From the NCBI RefSeq assembly GCF_002848135.1, contig NZ_PKGB01000005.1, positions 62,001 to 126,000 of the forward strand: DNA of 64,000 nucleotides. Direction: 5' to 3'. Below the pieces are notes generated by a model. That model searched no databases. It had not been told where the DNA came from and saw only the letters and a list, made by a program, of their open reading frames with translations. Made by a program: the position numbers and the translations under genes. This DNA comes from Hydrogenovibrio sp. SC-1. Lineage in GTDB: Bacteria; Pseudomonadota; Gammaproteobacteria; Thiomicrospirales; Thiomicrospiraceae. Numbering within the stretch: position 1 is the stretch's first letter; each line of letters starts with the position of its first letter. Positions 17,828 through 26,201 of the stretch are shown in pieces.

Positions 17828-18973
17828 ATGAAAATTTCGACATTTGAATATTTAGATCAACAATGGTCACATGATTTAACAACCCTAACCGCAATGAATA
17901 CGCCTAACACGCTAGGGTTGGTTTTTGCAGATAACCAGCTTGATGGCATTCCTGATATTTTAAAGACGCTTTTTCGATCTTTTCCTGACGTGACTTTTGT
18001 CGGAGGGTCAAGCGCGGGAGAAGTTTTGGGGTCAGAGGTAAAGGATGGTTCTGTTGTCGTGGCATTGTTGCAATTAGAAAAAACGCGTTTTGAAGTGGCG
18101 ATCACCAATGTGGATGATTATGCGGACAGTTATGCGTTGGGTACGAGCTTGTCTATGCAGTTGACTGACAAGTCATCTGAAGAGTTCCCGCTCAAAGGCG
18201 TATTTGTGTTGTCGGATGGCTTGAATGTCAATGGCACTCAGCTTTCAAAGGGGCTGGTTGAGCAGGCGCCAAATGTCTTAATAACGGGTGGATTAATGGG
18301 AGACGGACCGCGATTTGAAACAACACATGTATTGGCTAATCATAAATGGCGGTCAGGCCAGGTGATTGCGATCGGCTTTTATGGTGATGCTTTTCAAATG
18401 GGCTATGGCTCCCAAGGCGGCTGGGATGTATTTGGCCCAGAGCGGTTGGTAACAAAGTCCGTTGAAAATGAGGTGTTTGAGTTTGATGGAACGCCAGCGT
18501 TAGACTTATATAAAACCTATTTAGGCGATTTAGCCGAGGGGTTACCGAGTACTGCTTTACTTTATCCACTTTCCCTCGTCGGGGATGATGGGGCTTTTTT
18601 GGTAAGAACCATTGTTCAAATCGACGAGGACAAAAAGAGCTTGATCTTTGCTGGAGATGTGCCAGAGGGCGCTCGAGTTCAATTAATGAAAGCAAACTTT
18701 GATCGATTGATTGATGGAGCTTTTTCAGCCGCAGAGTCGGTTGGATGGTCTGAATCTGATGAGCCAGTGTTATCTATTGCGATTAGTTGTGTTGGCCGTC
18801 GCTTGATCTTAAAGGGACGAGTTGAAGAAGAGGTTGAGGTGGTTTTAGAGGCGCTACCTGACAATACACAACAGATTGGTTTCTATTCTTATGGTGAGTT
18901 ATCACCATTATCCAATGGTCGTTGTAGTTTGCATAATCAAACGATGACATTGACAACCTTCCGGGAAGTGTAA
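17828..18973 (+). CDS. FIST-domain sensor protein (NosP-like)
   Basis: A 381-aa cytoplasmic protein with an N-terminal FIST domain (GLVFADNQLDGIP, FVGGSSAGEVLG, ALLQLEKTRFEVAI, GGLMGDGPRFE) and a C-terminal FIST_C domain (CVGRRLILKGRVEEEVE, IGFYSYGELSP). FIST proteins are sensory; the characterised NosP members bind haem and nitric oxide and control a kinase encoded beside them. That fits here, since a hybrid histidine kinase starts 6 bp downstream. I chose ATG 17828, preceded by GGGGGTGG, over the TTG at 17816. Haem binding cannot be read from the sequence with certainty. It is divergent from the carbonic anhydrase gene with about 200 bp between them. Confidence 0.85.
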   Translation: MKISTFEYLDQQWSHDLTTLTAMNTPNTLGLVFADNQLDGIPDILKTLFRSFPDVTFVGGSSAGEVLGSEVKDGSVVVALLQLEKTRFEVAITNVDDYADSYALGTSLSMQLTDKSSEEFPLKGVFVLSDGLNVNGTQLSKGLVEQAPNVLITGGLMGDGPRFETTHVLANHKWRSGQVIAIGFYGDAFQMGYGSQGGWDVFGPERLVTKSVENEVFEFDGTPALDLYKTYLGDLAEGLPSTALLYPLSLVGDDGAFLVRTIVQIDEDKKSLIFAGDVPEGARVQLMKANFDRLIDGAFSAAESVGWSESDEPVLSIAISCVGRRLILKGRVEEEVEVVLEALPDNTQQIGFYSYGELSPLSNGRCSLHNQTMTLTTFREV

Positions 18974-18979
18974 TTTATT

Positions 18980-21178
18980 ATGCTAGAGACGTCCAAAAGG
19001 CACAGTGCTTTGGCTCGATTACTAAAGCGCCTTAAAATTACTGAAACAGAAGCGCCATCTGATGTAGTCTGGCAAAAATTGCTAGAGCGCATTAATCAAA
19101 TGTTTCATGATTACGATCAAGATCGTTATATGATGGAGCGTTCTTTACAAATATCCTCCGATGAAATGCGCCAATTGCATGATGAAATTCGCCGCCATAG
19201 TGCTGTTGAATTGCAGGCGCAAGAGAAAAAGTTTAAAGCCATTTTAGAGTCGCTCAATGATGGTGTGTGCGAGTTGGATTTGGCCTGTCAGTTTCAATAT
19301 GCCAATGATGCCGCCTTATCCTTGTTTGGTGTTCAACAAAATCAACTTTCTCAGGTCAATATTTTTGAAACGTTTGCCATTTCGGGCTACGAGCAAAATC
19401 CAGAAAGGCTAAAAGCCGAATTAATAGCGGGTCAAGCGGTGGTGTCTGAATCAGCTCAATTATTAGGCCAAAAGGGTGCAAAAATTCCAGTTTCGATTGT
19501 GCTTTCGCCCATCAAACAAAACGATAATGTTTCGTCGATTGCGTTGTTATTCCGAGATATTTCTTCTCAAAAAGCTTACGAACGTGAATTAGCCCAAGCC
19601 AAACAACAAGCCGAGGCCGGTTCAAAAGCCAAATCAGAATTTCTGGCGACTATGAGTCATGAAATTCGGACCCCTTTGAACGGCATTATTGGGGTGTCCA
19701 GTTTATTGAGTGATGAAGATTTAACGACAGAACAACATGAGCTGGCAGGAACGATTAAGCGTTCGGGTGAGGCTTTGTTGGCGATTATCAATGACATCTT
19801 AGACTTTTCAAAAATTGAAGCAGGTCAGATGGAAACTGAAAAAGTCAGCTTTGATTTGTATGAACTGTTTGAAGATGTTTCTGAAATTTTTGGTATGCAA
19901 TTTAGCCAAAAAGACCTTGAGTTTATTGTGGCTCCCTCTCCGGAAGTGCCCCGTTGGGTGGTAGGAGATCCGATACGGATTCGCCAGATACTTATTAACC
20001 TGATTGGAAATGCCATTAAATTTACTGAAACAGGCGAAGTCTCAGTCATTGCAAAAAAATTGAGTGTGTCTTCACAGGTTAATCGTGTTCGATTTGAGAT
20101 AAGAGATACCGGAATAGGGGTCAGCCAAGATCAACAGCAGAAGCTTTTTCAACCCTTTTCTCAAGCAGATGGTTCTACCACTCGCCGTTATGGCGGAACT
20201 GGCCTAGGCTTAAGTATTACCAAACAGCTGATTGAACTGATGGGCGGTCAGATTGGAGTGGAAAGTAAGCTGAATGAAGGAAGTTTATTCTGGTTTGAAC
20301 TCCCTCTAGAAGAAACGAATCTCGAAAAAATACAGCAAGACCAACAATTACAGGCCGAGACATTTCAGCAGCAACGTGTGATGATTGTCGATGATAATCA
20401 GACCAACTGCCAAGTTTTGGAAAAGCAGCTTAGGGCGTGGGGTTTAAGACCTGTCATAGCGCATTCGGGCGCGGATGCTTTAAAACTCATTAATGCTTAC
20501 CATGCTAAAGGAGAACGGTTTGATTTGGGGGTTCTGGATATGCAAATGCCTGGTATGAATGGTATTGAGTTGGCTCAACTAATGCGACAGTTAAGTAGCT
20601 GTACCGATATAAAACTAATTATGGCTTCGTCACATTATTCCAATCATTGGAGTGAAGAATCGAAGGAGTTGTTTGATTATTGTTTACGGAAACCATTGCG
20701 CCAAAGTATTTTACGTGAAGTGGTTTCTAGAGTGTTAAACAACGGGACTGTTCAGCAGAATGCTGGTTCTTTAACTTCGCAGCCAAGTCCAGTTCGTCTT
20801 CAACAGGAGTCACAGCATAAGCATATTTTAGTGGTGGAAGATAACCATGTGAATCAAGTGGTTGCGACTAAAATTCTTGAAAAACTAGGGTATCAGGTCG
20901 ATATCGCTCAAAATGGACAGGAAGGGGTGGACGTCTTTGAGACGGGACATTACGATTTGGTATTGATGGACTGTCAAATGCCCATAATGGATGGCTATAT
21001 TGCAACCCATCAGATTCGAGAAGGGGGAGATAAAGGTCAAAAAGTGCCCATTATTGGCCTGACGGCTAATGCCATGGAAGGGGATCGAGAAAAATGTATC
21101 CAGGCCGGCATGAATGATTATTTAACCAAGCCCATTAATCTTAGCAAGTTAACTGCGGCATTAGAGCATTGGATTTAA
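18980..21178 (+). CDS. PAS hybrid sensor histidine kinase with two receiver domains
   Basis: A 732-aa soluble kinase with no membrane segment. Order: N-terminal coiled region (about 1-80), PAS (about 82-200), HisKA with phospho-accepting His227 in MSHEIRTPLNG, HATPase (about 325-445; N344, DTGIG, GGTGLGL), receiver 1 (about 466-590, Asp520) and receiver 2 (about 614-732, Asp664). The receivers carry VDDNQTN and VEDNHVN acidic pockets. There is no Hpt domain, so phosphate is likely passed to a separate protein. It starts 6 bp after the FIST gene, the arrangement seen for NosP-regulated kinases, and is followed by folM with no gap. Confidence 0.93.
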   Translation: MLETSKRHSALARLLKRLKITETEAPSDVVWQKLLERINQMFHDYDQDRYMMERSLQISSDEMRQLHDEIRRHSAVELQAQEKKFKAILESLNDGVCELDLACQFQYANDAALSLFGVQQNQLSQVNIFETFAISGYEQNPERLKAELIAGQAVVSESAQLLGQKGAKIPVSIVLSPIKQNDNVSSIALLFRDISSQKAYERELAQAKQQAEAGSKAKSEFLATMSHEIRTPLNGIIGVSSLLSDEDLTTEQHELAGTIKRSGEALLAIINDILDFSKIEAGQMETEKVSFDLYELFEDVSEIFGMQFSQKDLEFIVAPSPEVPRWVVGDPIRIRQILINLIGNAIKFTETGEVSVIAKKLSVSSQVNRVRFEIRDTGIGVSQDQQQKLFQPFSQADGSTTRRYGGTGLGLSITKQLIELMGGQIGVESKLNEGSLFWFELPLEETNLEKIQQDQQLQAETFQQQRVMIVDDNQTNCQVLEKQLRAWGLRPVIAHSGADALKLINAYHAKGERFDLGVLDMQMPGMNGIELAQLMRQLSSCTDIKLIMASSHYSNHWSEESKELFDYCLRKPLRQSILREVVSRVLNNGTVQQNAGSLTSQPSPVRLQQESQHKHILVVEDNHVNQVVATKILEKLGYQVDIAQNGQEGVDVFETGHYDLVLMDCQMPIMDGYIATHQIREGGDKGQKVPIIGLTANAMEGDREKCIQAGMNDYLTKPINLSKLTAALEHWI

Positions 21179-21189
21179 GGGGAGATTTG

Positions 21190-21897
21190 GTGCAAGAGGC
21201 CATTTTAATTACAGGAGCAGGTCAGCGTATCGGACTATATTTGGCCGAGCAATTTCTGGAACAGGGTCAACCCGTGGTGTTTACTTATCGCCAATATCGA
21301 CCCTCTGTCGATGTACTAAAATCCAAAGGCGCTTTAGGGTTTCAGGTTGATTTTAACGATACGGACAGCTTGGATGCTTTTTTAAAAGCACTTCCTCGTC
21401 AAGTGCAAAGTCTGAGAGCGGTGATTCATAATGCATCGATTTGGGTTACTGATTCGCAAATAGCGGAAGTTCCTACTTTGCTGGAGGATTTATTAAGAGT
21501 ACATGTTTCTGCCCCTTATCAAATTAATATGGCGTGTTATCCGTTATTGTGTGCCAGTCAGGCGCAATCATCTGATGTGATTGCCCTTTCCGATGCACGA
21601 GTGTCAACAGGCCATTCAGAATACAGCGGCTATTTGGCGTCCAAATCCGCTTTAGAAACCATGACGAAAAGCTTGGCTAAAGCTTGGGCGCCCAAGGTGA
21701 AATTAAATGTATTAGCACCAGGCCTGGTTATTTTTAATGACCGAGATACCGAAATTCAAAGGGCGGCACGTTTAGCAGAAAGTGCCATTCCTCAACAAAT
21801 TGGTTTGGAGGGTATTTGGCAGTCGGTGCAATATCTTTTAAATAGTCAAACCTCAACCGCCACACGGTTAGAGTTGGGTCAGTGTTTAAACCATTAA
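21190..21897 (+). CDS. folM: Dihydromonapterin reductase FolM-like short-chain dehydrogenase
   Basis: NADPH-dependent pteridine reductase of the SDR family; the E. coli homologue reduces dihydromonapterin and has weak dihydrofolate reductase activity. The variant nucleotide motif GAGQRIGLYLA, HNASIW, the catalytic Tyr and Lys in SGYLASKSALETM and the LNVLAPGLVIFND stretch all match FolM. The GTG at 21190 is favoured over an in-frame ATG at 21169, which lies inside the kinase gene, because AAGGGGAG lies just before it. A dispersed palindrome copy (21717-21735) encodes PGLVIF, a position where E. coli FolM has a similar sequence, so the palindrome fits an existing motif rather than adding residues. 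Confidence 0.85.
   Translation: MQEAILITGAGQRIGLYLAEQFLEQGQPVVFTYRQYRPSVDVLKSKGALGFQVDFNDTDSLDAFLKALPRQVQSLRAVIHNASIWVTDSQIAEVPTLLEDLLRVHVSAPYQINMACYPLLCASQAQSSDVIALSDARVSTGHSEYSGYLASKSALETMTKSLAKAWAPKVKLNVLAPGLVIFNDRDTEIQRAARLAESAIPQQIGLEGIWQSVQYLLNSQTSTATRLELGQCLNH
21717..21735. repeat. Dispersed palindrome, copy 5 (inside folM)
   Basis: Exact ACCAGGCCTGGT (21717-21728) with right arm TATTTTT; the left arm is not A-rich. It lies within the conserved APGL motif of folM. Confidence 0.7.
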
Positions 21898-21909
21898 ACT
21901 CTCTTGCTG

Positions 21910-22896
21910 CTAATGTCGAGTTGGCTGTCTAGCTATTTTTGTGTCTTGAATCATTTTCTGTTGAGCCTGTATTTTTTGACGTTGAAGAGCCTTTTGTTGT
22001 TGGTGGATTACATTGTGTTCATGTTGCATTTGCTTCAGTTGTCTGGTCTGGTTTTGTAATGCGGAAAGCCTTTGTTGGTGAGGTAACAAAGTCGGATCTG
22101 TGGCAGGCTTTGGGGTGCGGTGAATGGGGTTGTTAAATTGATAAAATTTGTGTTTTGAGCTAGATTTTTGCATTTTGTGGCTGCCCTGAATATTTTCTTG
22201 GGTTGCACTGCGTTTTAGAGACCGCAGTATTGACCAAGGGTTGTGCTGGATAAGGTTTGGTTCAACAATCCAGCGTGACACGGTTTGACTCAACGATAAT
22301 TGGGGTTCGGGTTGATAGAAGGACTTTTGCAGCGGGTTATGGTTCAATCGAGTTGCTGTCCAGCTTTGATCTGAATTTTTGAAGCCGTTGATCGCAATAT
22401 AGTTTCCTGTGGTCAGTTTAAGCCCTTTATCTTGATGTCCTTGTTGAGTAAAGTGAATTTGATGCTGATGGTTCACAATAATGGTGTTGTCAGAGATTGC
22501 AGTAATTTGACCCGCGATTGGATAGTGGATATAAATTTCGCCTGTCAAGGTTTTATCTTCAAGGGGCAAAGTTTCTAAAATAACTTGTTGTCCCAATTTC
22601 AAGGTGTCGGTTGAAGATAAGTTAGAAACGATGCGGGTTTGATCCCCATAACCGATTTCAATGCCATTGACCCAGATGCTGCCAAATGCTTCAACTGTGC
22701 CAATAATACCGGTTCCGCCAAAGCCAGAAGAACTGTGACCGGTGCCTCCAAATCCGCTGGTATCGTCAAGCTGAGCGATCACGGGTGAGCCAGTGCCACC
22801 AAACCCAGATTCACTGAGTGTTTGGGCTGATTGACAGGCGGTTAGCTGAAGTACGATTAGCCAAAATGCTAGGTTGCAGAAGCTAGATATTTTCAT
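21910..22896 (-). CDS. DUF5666-type lipoprotein with GFGGTG repeats
   Basis: Starts at the MKISSF codon (22896), overlapping the end of the upstream DUF6502 gene by 14 bp; a longer frame to 22986 lies within that gene and is not favoured. The signal peptide ends in LTAC with lipid-modifiable Cys21. Three SGFGGTG repeats follow in the first 65 mature residues, then a DUF5666 beta-rich domain (VEAFGSIWVNGIEI, GQVILETLP, AGQITAISDNTIIV). The C-terminal ~150 residues are Gln/His/Lys-rich and of low complexity, probably coiled (LQNQTRQLKQMQHEHN). The function is unknown. It is the last gene of a three-gene minus-strand operon. Confidence 0.75.
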   Translation of the reverse strand: MKISSFCNLAFWLIVLQLTACQSAQTLSESGFGGTGSPVIAQLDDTSGFGGTGHSSSGFGGTGIIGTVEAFGSIWVNGIEIGYGDQTRIVSNLSSTDTLKLGQQVILETLPLEDKTLTGEIYIHYPIAGQITAISDNTIIVNHQHQIHFTQQGHQDKGLKLTTGNYIAINGFKNSDQSWTATRLNHNPLQKSFYQPEPQLSLSQTVSRWIVEPNLIQHNPWSILRSLKRSATQENIQGSHKMQKSSSKHKFYQFNNPIHRTPKPATDPTLLPHQQRLSALQNQTRQLKQMQHEHNVIHQQQKALQRQKIQAQQKMIQDTKIARQPTRH

Positions 22897-23734
22897 GATT
22901 AGGGTCTTGGTGTTTGTTGAAATATGCTCCCAAATGAAACGCATGCAAGGCTTCGGGCTTTGATTTTTCAGCTGTTTGTAAGGCATTGGCTTTTTGATTA
23001 ATTTCCATCAACACCTGCAATAGTTTTTCTTTAGCCAGCGCCTCCAATTCGTCTAGGCTTTGTTGCGTTAAGTGATCGTAGTAAACCGCGCGATCAAATA
23101 ACGGTTGAGCATTGTTTGACAAGTTGTTGGCAATGACCTCTAGATGTTCCCCGATATTCTTTCCTGCAAAAAACAATTTTTCTTCAAGATCAGCTTCGGG
23201 GACATAGCCTTTCTCTGTGAGAAAAATCCACTCCTGATTTTGTTCGTTTTTCATTTCGATAATACCTTGATTAAGCCATTCGTCCATCAGTGATCGAGGA
23301 TGCTTATCTTTGGAAACCGACAGCACTAGGTCCTCAAAGTTGGCTATATTTTTTTCTGTTGATCTCGATTTTAATAGTGGTTTGGGGAGTTGATTAGAAT
23401 CAAGATAATCTGGGTCACCAGTCCATTTTGCAATAATTTGAGCGCTTAACCCAGCCTTGATTTCCTTTTCCGTAATTTGATCAGTATCCTCGTTGCGAAT
23501 GCGTTTTACATCAGCACGATGAATACCCGTGAGCAAGCTAATACGACTATCGGTGAGTTTTTTGTTTTTTAAGCAAAAGGATTTTTCGGCGACTTCAATA
23601 TAGGTGCGCTTTAATAAATTTTGCAAGCCAACAAAAGTGATATTTTGTTGAATTAATAGCCGCACTAATGGCTTCAGCATTTTTCTAACGGCTTTAATTA
23701 AGGCTGTTTCTTGTGTTTCAAAATCCGTAGTCAT
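22883..23734 (-). CDS. DUF6502-type protein (possible HTH regulator)
   Basis: A 283-aa soluble protein starting at MTTDFE; the frame extends further upstream but those codons overlap the preceding gene. The N-terminal ~100 residues look helix-turn-helix-like: MLKPLVRLLIQQNITFVGL, a YIEVAEKSF helix, then RISLLTGIHRADVKRIR. This resembles DUF6502, found in many proteobacteria and of unknown function. The C-terminal half is helical and acidic. It lies between an outer-membrane protein and a DUF5666 lipoprotein. A role as the regulator acting on the nearby ATGTAA-N5-TTACAT operators is a guess from position only. Confidence 0.7.
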   Translation of the reverse strand: MTTDFETQETALIKAVRKMLKPLVRLLIQQNITFVGLQNLLKRTYIEVAEKSFCLKNKKLTDSRISLLTGIHRADVKRIRNEDTDQITEKEIKAGLSAQIIAKWTGDPDYLDSNQLPKPLLKSRSTEKNIANFEDLVLSVSKDKHPRSLMDEWLNQGIIEMKNEQNQEWIFLTEKGYVPEADLEEKLFFAGKNIGEHLEVIANNLSNNAQPLFDRAVYYDHLTQQSLDELEALAKEKLLQVLMEINQKANALQTAEKSKPEALHAFHLGAYFNKHQDPNHENI

Positions 23735-23750
23735 CAATAGGTCTCTTAAG

Positions 23751-24476
23751 TTAAAAGGTTCTGACGATTGAAGCGCCGATGCCATAGGTATTGCTAGTAT
23801 CGTAACTGCTAAATCCAGAGATCGACCAGCTTGAATTAAAGGCGTAATTAGCTGATAGGGATAAGTTAAAAGTATCATCCAGTTCGGTATAACGGCTCTG
23901 AAAATAGTCAAATGACAGGCTAAGTGTGGTCGCCGATGTGAGGACTTGACCAAGTCCTATTGAGCTATACAGGCTGTTTTGCATGTTTAAAGCTTGGACT
24001 TTGCCAATCCATTCGTAGCCAAGTGTGTAAAACATAAAACGCTGTGGATGCGGGCTGGAAAAATAATCAAGTTGAAATGCGGTATCATTTTTTCCAGAGC
24101 TAAATTCGCTATCGTCCGTTGCGAATTTCTCTTTTACTTGAAAACGCCAGCTGCCATCTTTCGTCAGGTTATAGCCAATAGCGAGCGATAAATCGCCCAG
24201 GCCTGCTGAGTTTTCAAAGGTATTATCTGTCAAAGTTGGGGCTCTGAGTTGCGCCCAATAGCTACTGATCGCGGTATAAAAACGTTGGTGTTGGATTGAA
24301 ATTAAATAGGGAATTGCAAAACTAGTGGTGTGTGACAAGGCTGTTTCTTGGCTTTGTCCCTGACTATAAAATATGCCCGTTGAGATACGGGATATGGTTT
24401 GATCTGCGGATTGAGCATTGGGTGTCCATAGCAAGCTGCTCAGCAGCAGATAAAGTTTTGGTTGATGAGTGGGCAT
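23751..24476 (-). CDS. Putative outer-membrane beta-barrel protein
   Basis: 241 aa with a signal peptide (hydrophobic core about residues 8-18, cleavage likely after AQS-A). The rest is alternating short amphipathic strands rich in aromatic, Ser and Thr residues, ending IGASIVRTF with a C-terminal Phe, the classical outer-membrane insertion signal. GLGDLSLAIGYNLTKDGSWRF resembles barrel proteins of the phenol-degradation MetA-pathway/transporter type. The substrate is unknown. It heads the operon with DUF6502 and DUF5666 genes; a palindromic operator and a long hairpin lie in its upstream region. Confidence 0.75.
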   Translation of the reverse strand: MPTHQPKLYLLLSSLLWTPNAQSADQTISRISTGIFYSQGQSQETALSHTTSFAIPYLISIQHQRFYTAISSYWAQLRAPTLTDNTFENSAGLGDLSLAIGYNLTKDGSWRFQVKEKFATDDSEFSSGKNDTAFQLDYFSSPHPQRFMFYTLGYEWIGKVQALNMQNSLYSSIGLGQVLTSATTLSLSFDYFQSRYTELDDTFNLSLSANYAFNSSWSISGFSSYDTSNTYGIGASIVRTF

Positions 24477-24516
24477 TTAATTTATCACTAACCTTGGCTT
24501 GGTAATCAGAGTAACC

Positions 24517-24553
24517 ACCGCCATTCTACCAATTTTTGGGTTGGAATGGCGGT
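24517..24553 (-). terminator. Long hairpin between DUF2202 gene and OMP operon
   Basis: ACCGCCATTC (24517-24526) pairs perfectly with GAATGGCGGT (24544-24553) around a 17-nt loop. There is no T-run on the minus strand, so it is a poor terminator; it may instead be a leader structure in the OMP operon mRNA. Confidence 0.45.
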
Positions 24554-24555
24554 TT

Positions 24556-24572
24556 ATGTAAATTATTTACAT
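24556..24572. promoter_or_regulatory. Operator ATGTAA-ATTAT-TTACAT upstream of OMP operon
   Basis: A perfect 17-bp inverted repeat. On the minus strand it overlaps the spacer of a possible promoter (CTGACA, 17 bp, TACATA). The same architecture occurs twice upstream of the adjacent DUF2202 gene. Confidence 0.6.
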
Positions 24573-24599
24573 CTTTTTGTCAGTAACCATATGCTGTAA

Positions 24600-25934
24600 T
24601 TAGTGTTTCCCTTTGCCATTACCACTCCTAATGGTCGGTTGGTCATTTTTTTGAATTGGATATTCAGGATGGCAGAAGTCAGTACCTAAAGAGCAACACC
24701 CATCGGTAACACCTTGTTTTTTTAGTGCATTATCAAAGGCCCAATAATGGTTGTAACTACCTCGACGTAGATTTTCAAATACCATTTTCAAATCTTGAGC
24801 ATCACCTGCAATTTCAATTTGTTGTGTTAGATCATCTATATCCGTGACTTCAACTTGACAACCTACTTCTAGGCTCGCTTGTGCGGAGCTTATCCCCGTT
24901 GCATAAAGGCTATCGTAGAGTGATTGGATGTCGGAAAGCGCGTAGTTGCCAGCGGCGTAATTGTCTAATACGCTTTGAGTGTATGAATAGTTTTCATCGT
25001 CATAATGTTCAATATCAATGTTGTACTTCTGCAACAAAGACTCCATGGTCAATTGGTGTTGAGATTCAGCATTGTTTGCAATGTTATTCAGAGTATTACT
25101 TGGGTATATCTGATTGAGCGCGAGATAGAGATCCTTCGCCATTTTTTCTTCATTCCATAAATAAGCCAGTGAACGTTTTTGTGTATTGTCTAGGGCATAA
25201 TTCGGCAAACTGGCTAAAGTTGTATCCAGGCTGGTTCCTTGTGAGGTTATGCCATTAAGGTAATCTGCATCGGATGGCAACAAGGGTAAAACCTGACCTG
25301 AAAGTTCATTAGTGACCAAGTCTTGTTCTAATTCAGATGCTGGTTGAGGTGAGAGGGTGTAGCGATCAATACGATTTTGAATCGGGATTAAAATCGTTTC
25401 CCATTGTGCTTCAGCAATCGTTGCTGCATCAGTAATATTATTTTCGATGCAATACTTAAAGACTTCGTCGCTCAAGGCTGCTATAGCTTTATCGGAAGAG
25501 GGCGTTTGACTAAAAATAGTGTCTTCAGATAAGTTGAGATCTGAAATTAATTTTTGTTTGAGGACTTCGTTTCCGGCTAAGGTAGTGGCGATTGTGACGA
25601 CTTTGCCACTATTGGCTTTTAGTTTAATGCCATTTGTTTTGAGATCGCCTTCATCAATAATACTATTGCGATTCAAGTCAATAATGCCACCGGTAGTTTC
25701 GATAGGGTATTGGATCTCGCCCGAAAAGCGGTATACACCCTGTCCGATCGCTTCCGCACGACTGCCTGTTGCGTCTTGTAATACCGCATTTAGTAACGGG
25801 CCTCTTTCTGCAACGATATCTGTTGTTGAAATATCAAGAGAACTGGATGAGCTATTCGGGTTGGTGCAGGCAGTTAGTAGCGCTAAGCTGATAATTGTAG
25901 GCATACCTAGGTGTTTTGATGGGTTGGAAAACAT
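24600..25934 (-). CDS. DUF2202 ferritin-like lipoprotein
   Basis: 444 aa. The signal peptide ends in LLTAC (Cys23), followed by a Ser-rich linker, so it is likely a lipoprotein. A beta-rich N-terminal region (about 35-120; GGIIDLNRNSIIDEGDL has a calcium-loop look) precedes a DUF2202 domain at about 255-410 with ferritin-like helices: LAYLWNEEKMAKDLYLAL (Glu-rich metal helix), NNAESQHQLTMESLL (E/H ligands) and VFENLRRGSYNHYWAF. The C-terminus has a Cys cluster (GCCSLGTDFC). AAGGAG precedes the ATG by nine bases. Metal binding or redox function is inferred. Two inverted-repeat operators flank its promoter. Confidence 0.78.
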   Translation of the reverse strand: MFSNPSKHLGMPTIISLALLTACTNPNSSSSSLDISTTDIVAERGPLLNAVLQDATGSRAEAIGQGVYRFSGEIQYPIETTGGIIDLNRNSIIDEGDLKTNGIKLKANSGKVVTIATTLAGNEVLKQKLISDLNLSEDTIFSQTPSSDKAIAALSDEVFKYCIENNITDAATIAEAQWETILIPIQNRIDRYTLSPQPASELEQDLVTNELSGQVLPLLPSDADYLNGITSQGTSLDTTLASLPNYALDNTQKRSLAYLWNEEKMAKDLYLALNQIYPSNTLNNIANNAESQHQLTMESLLQKYNIDIEHYDDENYSYTQSVLDNYAAGNYALSDIQSLYDSLYATGISSAQASLEVGCQVEVTDIDDLTQQIEIAGDAQDLKMVFENLRRGSYNHYWAFDNALKKQGVTDGCCSLGTDFCHPEYPIQKNDQPTIRSGNGKGKH

Positions 25935-25961
25935 GATGGAGTGCTCCTTGTTTTTGTATAA

Positions 25962-25978
25962 ATGTAAATATATTACAT
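25962..25978. promoter_or_regulatory. Operator 1, ATGTAA-ATATA-TTACAT, DUF2202 promoter
   Basis: Perfect inverted repeat lying at the predicted transcription start, just downstream of the -10 (25984-25989), which would suit repression. Confidence 0.6.
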
Positions 25979-25983
25979 TTCAT

Positions 25984-26011
25984 ATTGTAGTTGGATTAAT
26001 GAGCGAGTCAA
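25984..26011 (-). promoter_or_regulatory. Sigma-70 promoter of the DUF2202 gene
   Basis: On the minus strand TTGACT (26006-26011), 16 bp, TACAAT (25984-25989); each hexamer is 5/6 to consensus. Confidence 0.65.
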
Positions 26012-26016
26012 TAAAA

Positions 26017-26033
26017 AAGTAAAATATTTACAT
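26017..26033. promoter_or_regulatory. Operator 2, AAGTAA-AATAT-TTACAT, upstream of DUF2202 promoter
   Basis: Same half-sites as operator 1 with one mismatch, 55 bp away centre to centre (about five helical turns) and 5 bp beyond the -35. The two sites bracket the promoter on one face of the DNA. Confidence 0.5.
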
Positions 26034-26118
26034 TTTATGGATCGAGGTTGATCATTTTCAGAGAGTGGCTGTGCCTAGAGTGATGGATTAAATGTGGTAA
26101 ATAGAAGTTGTTGGCATG

Positions 26119-26144
26119 CAAAACAACCAGGCCTGGTTGTTTTG
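26119..26144. repeat. Dispersed palindrome, copy 6 (downstream of hemH)
   Basis: A perfect 26-bp palindrome centred on CCAGGCCTGG (26127-26136) with arms CAAAACAA and TTGTTTTG. It lies 58 bp beyond the hemH stop codon. Read on the minus strand the T-rich right arm could act as a hemH terminator. Confidence 0.9.
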
Positions 26145-26201
26145 TGCTTTGAAATGCTCTGGTTCTGTCTTGAAAAAAGCGAGTAGAATTTTGAGGAGGG
26201 G

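Noticed and set aside
22897-22986. Longer DUF5666 start at 22986
   Set aside because: It lies within the upstream gene and would bury the signal peptide; the lipoprotein signal starts at 22896.
23735-23953. Longer DUF6502 start at 23953
   Set aside because: The extra codons overlap the OMP gene in another frame and do not resemble the family.
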